This document shows, in pieces, positions 32,779 through 36,710 of a DNA stretch of 36,710 nt. The notes under the pieces are model-generated. The model was given only the letters and a program-made list of their open reading frames with translations. It searched no databases and was not told the origin of the DNA. The translations under genes were made by a program, and so were the position numbers. Every line of letters starts with the position of its first letter. Positions within the stretch are counted from its first letter, which is position 1. Origin of the DNA: Leadbetterella sp. (GTDB lineage: Bacteria > Bacteroidota > Bacteroidia > Cytophagales > Spirosomataceae); the NCBI GenBank assembly GCA_021740125.1, contig JAIPAJ010000014.1, forward strand, positions 1 through 36,710, written 5' to 3'.

Positions 32779-34088
32779 ACCACCTCCACAATATGATTCT
32801 TCTTTCCTTTTCCTATCAAAATATATTTGCCTGAGAGCAAACTAATTTCTGAAACAGCCAATTTTTCGTCCTGAGTTTTTATTTTGTTTATACTCACCGC
32901 ATTTCCTTGTAAGGCTCGCTTAGCTTCGCCTTTTGAGGGATATATTTCTCCGTTGGTGGTTACCGAAATCAAATCCAACAAGGAAGGACAAGCATCAAAA
33001 TCAACCTGAGAGATGGTTGTTTGTGGTACCCCGTCGAATATCTTTTTGAAAGTATTTTCGTCCAAACTTTGTAGGGTTTCTAACGTTGCCTTTCCATACA
33101 ATACTTCGGAAGCCTTTACGGCCAATTCATATTGTTCTTTGCCATGAACACGCGTAGTAACGTCTTCTGCTATAGCCTTTTGAACCAATCTCAAATGCGG
33201 AGCTTCGGCATGTTGGGCTTCGAGCTTTTCTATTTCTTCTTTGCTCAAAAGCGTAAATACCCTGATGATTCTTTTACAATCTTCATCGGCCTGATTTATC
33301 CAAAACTGGTAAAATTCATACGGACTGGTCATGTTTGGGTCTAACCAAACATTTCCACCCTCAGACTTGCCGAATTTTGTGCCATCGGCCTTGGTCACCA
33401 ATGGCGTAGTAAGTGCATACGCTGAATATTCTACATCACCTTCTGCGTCAGAGCCGTCGTTGTTTTCTTTTCTGCGAATCAACTCCGTTCCAGTGGTGAT
33501 GTTCCCCCATTGGTCAGAGCCACCCATTTGTATTTTTACACCTTTGTGTTTGTATAAATGGTAAAAGTCATAGCCTTGGAGCAATTGATAGGTAAATTCG
33601 GTGTAAGAAATGCCTGTGGTAATTCTGTTTTTGACAGAATCTTTGCTCGACATATAATTGACTGTCAAATACTTACCCACCTCTCGCAAAAACTGCAAAA
33701 AGCCAAAGTCTTTAAACCAGTCGTAGTTGTTGACCATTTCAGCACTGTTGGCACCAGAATTGAAATCTAAGAATTTTTCCAATTGCTTGCGAATGCCTTC
33801 TTGGTTTTCTCTTAATATGTTTTCATCTAAAAACTGTCTTTCAGCAGACTTTCCAGATGGGTCACCTACCATACCTGTGGCTCCACCTACCAATGCATAA
33901 GGCTTATGGCCAGCTCTTTGCAAATGCACCAAAAGCATGATAGTGGCTAGGTTGCCGATATGCAAAGATTTGGCAGTTGGATCAAATCCAATATAGGCCG
34001 AGGTCATTTCTTTGTCTAATTGCTCAGCTGTGCCAGGCATCATCTGATGAAGCATGCCTCGCCACTGTAATTCTTCTATAAAACTCAT
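32775..34088 (-). CDS. tyrS: Tyrosyl-tRNA synthetase
   Basis: A 437-residue class I synthetase that charges tRNA-Tyr. The HIGH motif is HIGN at 43-46 (KSLHIGNL), the KMSKS counterpart is KFGKS at 238-242, and the tyrosine site includes YDFYHLYKHKGVKIQMGGSDQWGNI. The C-terminal S4 RNA-binding domain is visible as PSKGEAKRALQGNAVSIN. Length is as usual. Its TAG stop shares bases with the TAA of the convergent TPR gene, so there is no intergenic terminator between the two. It starts 6 bases after the upstream barrel protein gene. Confidence 0.97.
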   Translation of the reverse strand: MSFIEELQWRGMLHQMMPGTAEQLDKEMTSAYIGFDPTAKSLHIGNLATIMLLVHLQRAGHKPYALVGGATGMVGDPSGKSAERQFLDENILRENQEGIRKQLEKFLDFNSGANSAEMVNNYDWFKDFGFLQFLREVGKYLTVNYMSSKDSVKNRITTGISYTEFTYQLLQGYDFYHLYKHKGVKIQMGGSDQWGNITTGTELIRRKENNDGSDAEGDVEYSAYALTTPLVTKADGTKFGKSEGGNVWLDPNMTSPYEFYQFWINQADEDCKRIIRVFTLLSKEEIEKLEAQHAEAPHLRLVQKAIAEDVTTRVHGKEQYELAVKASEVLYGKATLETLQSLDENTFKKIFDGVPQTTISQVDFDACPSLLDLISVTTNGEIYPSKGEAKRALQGNAVSINKIKTQDEKLAVSEISLLSGKYILIGKGKKNHIVEVV

Positions 34089-34094
34089 TTCTTA

Positions 34095-34733
34095 TTAATT
34101 CTTTTTCTTTACGCCGTATTTCCTTTTCCAGAGGTAATATTCTGAAAACGTGTAAGTTGCAGATACCTGAATACTTCTATTTCTAAAGTCAAGCGGAGTG
34201 AGTAAATACTTGGAAGTACTCACGTTTTGAAGACCATGGGTATAGCGTATATTTAAGCTAAACAATGAAAACATATCCAACATGTTAATTCTTGTGCCAA
34301 CGATCAAGCTTTTATCGGTGGCAACGTCAGGCCCATAAATCGTAAGACCGTCTTTTTTGTAGCCTTGGTTCAATGCCCAACTTGGCTCATAGCCTGCCTC
34401 AAAGTAGATACCTTTAATTGGCGTAAAACCGACGATAATAGGTGTAGAAATATATTTGTAGGAGTATTTGGCTTGAGCAGGTGAAGTAGTACTTGCTCCT
34501 TTTAGCTGATAAACCAGTTCAGGCTGTAAACTTAAAGGCCCAAAATTAAATCTTGTAAAAATACCTCCCTGATAACCAACTGAAAGTTTTTTCTTAAAAG
34601 TCACAGTGTCTAATGTTGCAATGCTATTCACCAAAATACCTGCTTTGGGTCCAAACTCGAACAACCTGGGTTTGATCTGACCTAAAACTGGAAGACACAA
34701 AAAAGAAAGAATAATTATACGAATGGAGTGCAT
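34095..34733 (-). CDS. Outer-membrane beta-barrel protein (PorT-like)
   Basis: A 212-residue protein with signal peptide (MHSIRIIILSFLCLPVLGQ) and alternating aromatic strands: FEFGPKAGILVN, GYQGGIFTRFNFGPLSLQP, ISTPIIVGFTPIKGIYFEAG and RYTHGLQN. It fits the small Bacteroidota outer-membrane barrel family (PorT/OmpW-like domain), whose members are poorly understood. It is co-directional with and only 6 bases from tyrS. Confidence 0.75.
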   Translation of the reverse strand: MHSIRIIILSFLCLPVLGQIKPRLFEFGPKAGILVNSIATLDTVTFKKKLSVGYQGGIFTRFNFGPLSLQPELVYQLKGASTTSPAQAKYSYKYISTPIIVGFTPIKGIYFEAGYEPSWALNQGYKKDGLTIYGPDVATDKSLIVGTRINMLDMFSLFSLNIRYTHGLQNVSTSKYLLTPLDFRNRSIQVSATYTFSEYYLWKRKYGVKKKN

Positions 34734-34781
34734 TTTTGTTTTGTTTATGTTTGAAACGTCTCAGCAACGCCAAAAAGTCTG

Positions 34782-34789
34782 CAAATCTA
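34782..34789 (-). promoter_or_regulatory. Possible -7 promoter element TAgaTTTG
   Basis: On the minus strand TAGATTTG fits TAnnTTTG exactly, about 50 bases before the barrel-protein ATG. It would drive that gene and tyrS. No -33 TTG at the right distance. Confidence 0.4.
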
Positions 34790-34824
34790 CTAAATTTTAA
34801 GCCGTTATTTGAGTTTAGAATAAA

Positions 34825-34862
34825 AAAATCCTGCTTTCTACATTCAAAAAGCAGGATTTTTG
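34825..34862 (-). terminator. Rho-independent terminator after the anti-sigma-like gene
   Basis: AAAAATCCTGCTTT and AAAAGCAGGATTTTT form a stem of about 13 pairs with a loop near CTACATTC. On the minus strand it lies 15-50 bases past the stop at 34876 and is followed by a T-run (ATTTTTTTATT). It separates the sigma operon from the barrel/tyrS unit. Confidence 0.8.
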
Positions 34863-34875
34863 GTTTGATTATTTT

Positions 34876-36258
34876 TTATTTTTTCAATGAAAACTTCAAT
34901 GAAGCACTTACCCCAAATCTCTTTGGTGGTACCAGATAAGAAGCTTGTCTAAATGGAAACTCAAAGTATGGTGTAACCTGACCAAAGAAACGTTTATATT
35001 GATACTGGGCACCCATTCCATAATATAAGTTACTGAAAATCTTCGGCTTATACTGATTTTCGAACTTATTATAATCTAATGAACCATCAAAGTTTTGACC
35101 ATTAAACTTTACAGTTTCCATTACTGAAAGATCTAGTTTAGTACCCGTGCTGAGCATAAAGGCCCAATTGTATCTTACCGGAACATAATAACTAAAATAT
35201 ATCGGTAACTTTATACTCGAAGTTTCGATTTCGATATCTTGGATTTTATCAGGTTTTTGAGGAATAAAAGGTTTGTATCGGTCCTCAAATTTCTTACCAG
35301 TAAACATATTAAAATCCCTAGAGAGTTTATATTCAAACTCTTTTTTGCCAGTAATCAGCAATCCAGTATTTAAAGCAAATCTTTCTCCCAAAAAGACCTC
35401 CAAAGCAGGTCCTAAGCTGTTAAATTGCTTGCCCATATAATCGCCCGTTATTCCAAATCTGGCATTTATTCTGCTCAAATCTATTTTTTTAGGTTTCTTT
35501 TGGTCGGTAGGAAGCGAAGCCTTATTTTCTGGAATAATTAATTCTTCAACTTGCTTTTGCTCCTTCTTAGGTTCTTCGTCAACTTTAGCTGAGGTATCCT
35601 CCACTTTAACTGCTTTCCGTTTTTCGTCCGAAACCTCCGCAACAACCTTATCTCCCTGTTGATTAGCTTGAAAAGCCAAGTTGGTTTCTGCTAAATCTTT
35701 ATCTGAAACGGTTTTATTGTCTGTCAATTTTTCAATCAAATCGATATCTAAATTTTTAGCCTTTTTATATGCTTTTTCAATATCAGATTTTGAATTCAGT
35801 ACTGTTTTATCACCGTAAATTTTCTCCTCTTTAAGATTTCTACTTGCTTTTTCAGTCTCAATCCCAGATAAATTTCTAGTTTTCAAAGTTTCATCTTCCA
35901 CATATTCATCATCTACTCTTACATATCTTGTAACATAGCGAGTGGTATAAACAGTATCATTCTGCCTAACATAAATAGTATCAGTAACGATTTTTGTTTC
36001 TGGCGAATCGGTTATAGTAGAAATTTTGTCATTCAGTAATTTGTTTTCTTTTCTAATTGTTTGATTGTTGTATTGTGATCCTAAAAAGGCAACAGTGGCA
36101 ATGCCTCCAAATACCCAAGATCCATAATCTCGCAGAAAACTCATATACCACGGTATGGGCAAGGAGCGTTTGAGCTTCTGCCAGGCCGCCTCACTATACT
36201 CCGGCCGTATAGATTCAAGCTTTTTTCTTATGTCATCATCAAAATTATTCTCAGACAT
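34876..36258 (-). CDS. One-TM anti-sigma-like protein with C-terminal barrel-like domain
   Basis: A 460-residue protein. Residues 1-40 are a cytoplasmic segment (DDDIRKKLESIRPEYSEAAWQKLK) like the sigma-binding start of Bacteroidota anti-sigma factors. One membrane helix follows at about 45-61 (SWVFGGIATVAFLGSQY), then a 200-residue charged, Lys/Glu-rich linker with predicted coil (LEELIIPENK region). Residues about 265-460 have strand-like sequences of an outer-membrane beta-barrel: GITGDYMGKQFNSLGPALEVF, KLPIYFSYYVPVRYNWAFML, YYGMGAQYQYKRFFGQVTPYF, and GVSASLKFSLKK at the end. The start overlaps the ECF sigma gene by 8 bases. Spanning both membranes is inferred from sequence pattern. Confidence 0.7.
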   Translation of the reverse strand: MSENNFDDDIRKKLESIRPEYSEAAWQKLKRSLPIPWYMSFLRDYGSWVFGGIATVAFLGSQYNNQTIRKENKLLNDKISTITDSPETKIVTDTIYVRQNDTVYTTRYVTRYVRVDDEYVEDETLKTRNLSGIETEKASRNLKEEKIYGDKTVLNSKSDIEKAYKKAKNLDIDLIEKLTDNKTVSDKDLAETNLAFQANQQGDKVVAEVSDEKRKAVKVEDTSAKVDEEPKKEQKQVEELIIPENKASLPTDQKKPKKIDLSRINARFGITGDYMGKQFNSLGPALEVFLGERFALNTGLLITGKKEFEYKLSRDFNMFTGKKFEDRYKPFIPQKPDKIQDIEIETSSIKLPIYFSYYVPVRYNWAFMLSTGTKLDLSVMETVKFNGQNFDGSLDYNKFENQYKPKIFSNLYYGMGAQYQYKRFFGQVTPYFEFPFRQASYLVPPKRFGVSASLKFSLKK

Positions 36259-36710
36259 GATTATTTTGATTTATATTTTCATCTAAATATAGCGTAACCC
36301 ATTCTTGCATTTTGTGTCTAGCTTTTACAAGATTTGACCTTGACGTGCCTTCATTAATGTTGAGCATCTCTGCTATTTCAGCATGCGAGTACCCTTCAAC
36401 GACGTAGAGCGAAAAAACCATCCGATAAGATGGAGGAAGTTTTTGGACCAACTCCAATATATCCTCCGCTGACATTCGCTCCACCAAATGATCATTGGTT
36501 TCGATTTGCGGAGCATTTTGGATGTCTATCAAACTTACTTTTGGACTGTTACGCCGATAATAATCTATGCAAGTCCTTACTAAAACCGTTCGAAACCAAG
36601 CTTCAAAAGACTGATTGGCGTCGTACATTTTTATTTTGGCAAAAACTTTCAAGAAACCATCGTTCACCATCTCATCGACTTCATCGGTCGATCCAGCATA
36701 CCGCAAACAT
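36251..36710 (-). CDS. ECF sigma-70 factor, 5' end outside window
   Basis: About 153 visible residues; the frame stays open to the window edge, so the N-terminus is missing (about 20-30 residues, judging by the family). Region 2 is RYAGSTDEVDEMVNDGFLKVFAKIK with FEAWFRTVLVRTCIDYYRRN, and region 4 is LPPSYRMVFSLYVVEGYSHAEIAEML with GTSRSNLVKARHKM. It directs RNA polymerase to specific promoters. The next gene overlaps its stop by 8 bases and encodes a probable membrane-bound anti-sigma partner, so regulated release is likely. Confidence 0.93.
   Translation of the reverse strand, partial: CLRYAGSTDEVDEMVNDGFLKVFAKIKMYDANQSFEAWFRTVLVRTCIDYYRRNSPKVSLIDIQNAPQIETNDHLVERMSAEDILELVQKLPPSYRMVFSLYVVEGYSHAEIAEMLNINEGTSRSNLVKARHKMQEWVTLYLDENINQNNHV

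Noticed and set aside
1-36710. tRNA, rRNA, CRISPR, transposase, integrase, prophage or riboswitch
   Set aside because: Scanned intergenic gaps and protein list; none seen. Gaps are short, and the largest (16354-17014) holds only the promoter and two gene remnants.

Overview
This is a 36.7 kb, AT-rich, gene-dense stretch of a Bacteroidota chromosome, most likely order Cytophagales (an inference). Reasons: several gene starts are preceded by the Bacteroidota promoter pattern TTG-N19/20-TAnnTTTG instead of -35/-10 boxes, ribosome binding sites are weak or absent, and the gene families are typical of that phylum (LytS/LytTR pairs, DUF1501 proteins, SusD-free surface lipoproteins, ECF sigma followed by a membrane protein with a beta-barrel, ComA-type phosphosulfolactate synthase). 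No rRNA, tRNA, CRISPR, transposase or phage gene was seen. Both ends cut a gene.

Layout. 1-7614 (+): a DUF1501 protein (5' end missing), a membrane c-type cytochrome with LRR and Fn3-associated domains, an N-acetylhexosamine-1-kinase-like phosphotransferase, and a large PVC-type dehydrogenase/cytochrome lipoprotein. This resembles the cytochrome/DUF1501 sets of Planctomycetes. 7807-14219 (+): a tight run of exported proteins, with two YHYH-domain lipoproteins, a membrane-anchored exported protein, a beta-rich lipoprotein, a MORN-repeat lipoprotein and a SCO-family copper chaperone-like protein, ending in a LytS/LytTR two-component system. It is the best candidate here for an undescribed system, possibly surface metal (copper) handling. 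14311-16424 (-): an arsenic operon (arsenate reductase, ArsR, Acr3) with a palindrome inside its promoter. 16458-17007 (+): two decayed gene remnants, DinB-like and acetolactate-decarboxylase-like.

17015-21925 (-): a YjjG-like HAD phosphatase, a [2Fe-2S] thioredoxin-like ferredoxin, an operon of phosphosulfolactate synthase, DedA and AroE, then a sugar-type MFS transporter with a clear terminator. 22054-30367 (+): housekeeping genes, namely a BamA/TamA-family protein with a promoter almost touching its start codon, a small unknown, MutL with degenerate endonuclease motifs, an active-looking rhomboid next to one lacking its catalytic His, Dxs, and a translationally coupled AAA ATPase. 30508-32778 (+): a 756-residue coiled-coil/TPR protein of unknown role, an accessory-looking gene. 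32775-36710 (-): TyrS, an outer-membrane barrel protein, and an ECF sigma factor (5' end missing) overlapping a one-TM protein that appears to carry a C-terminal barrel.

All functional assignments come from reading motifs; no searches were run. Promoter calls rest on pattern matching alone.
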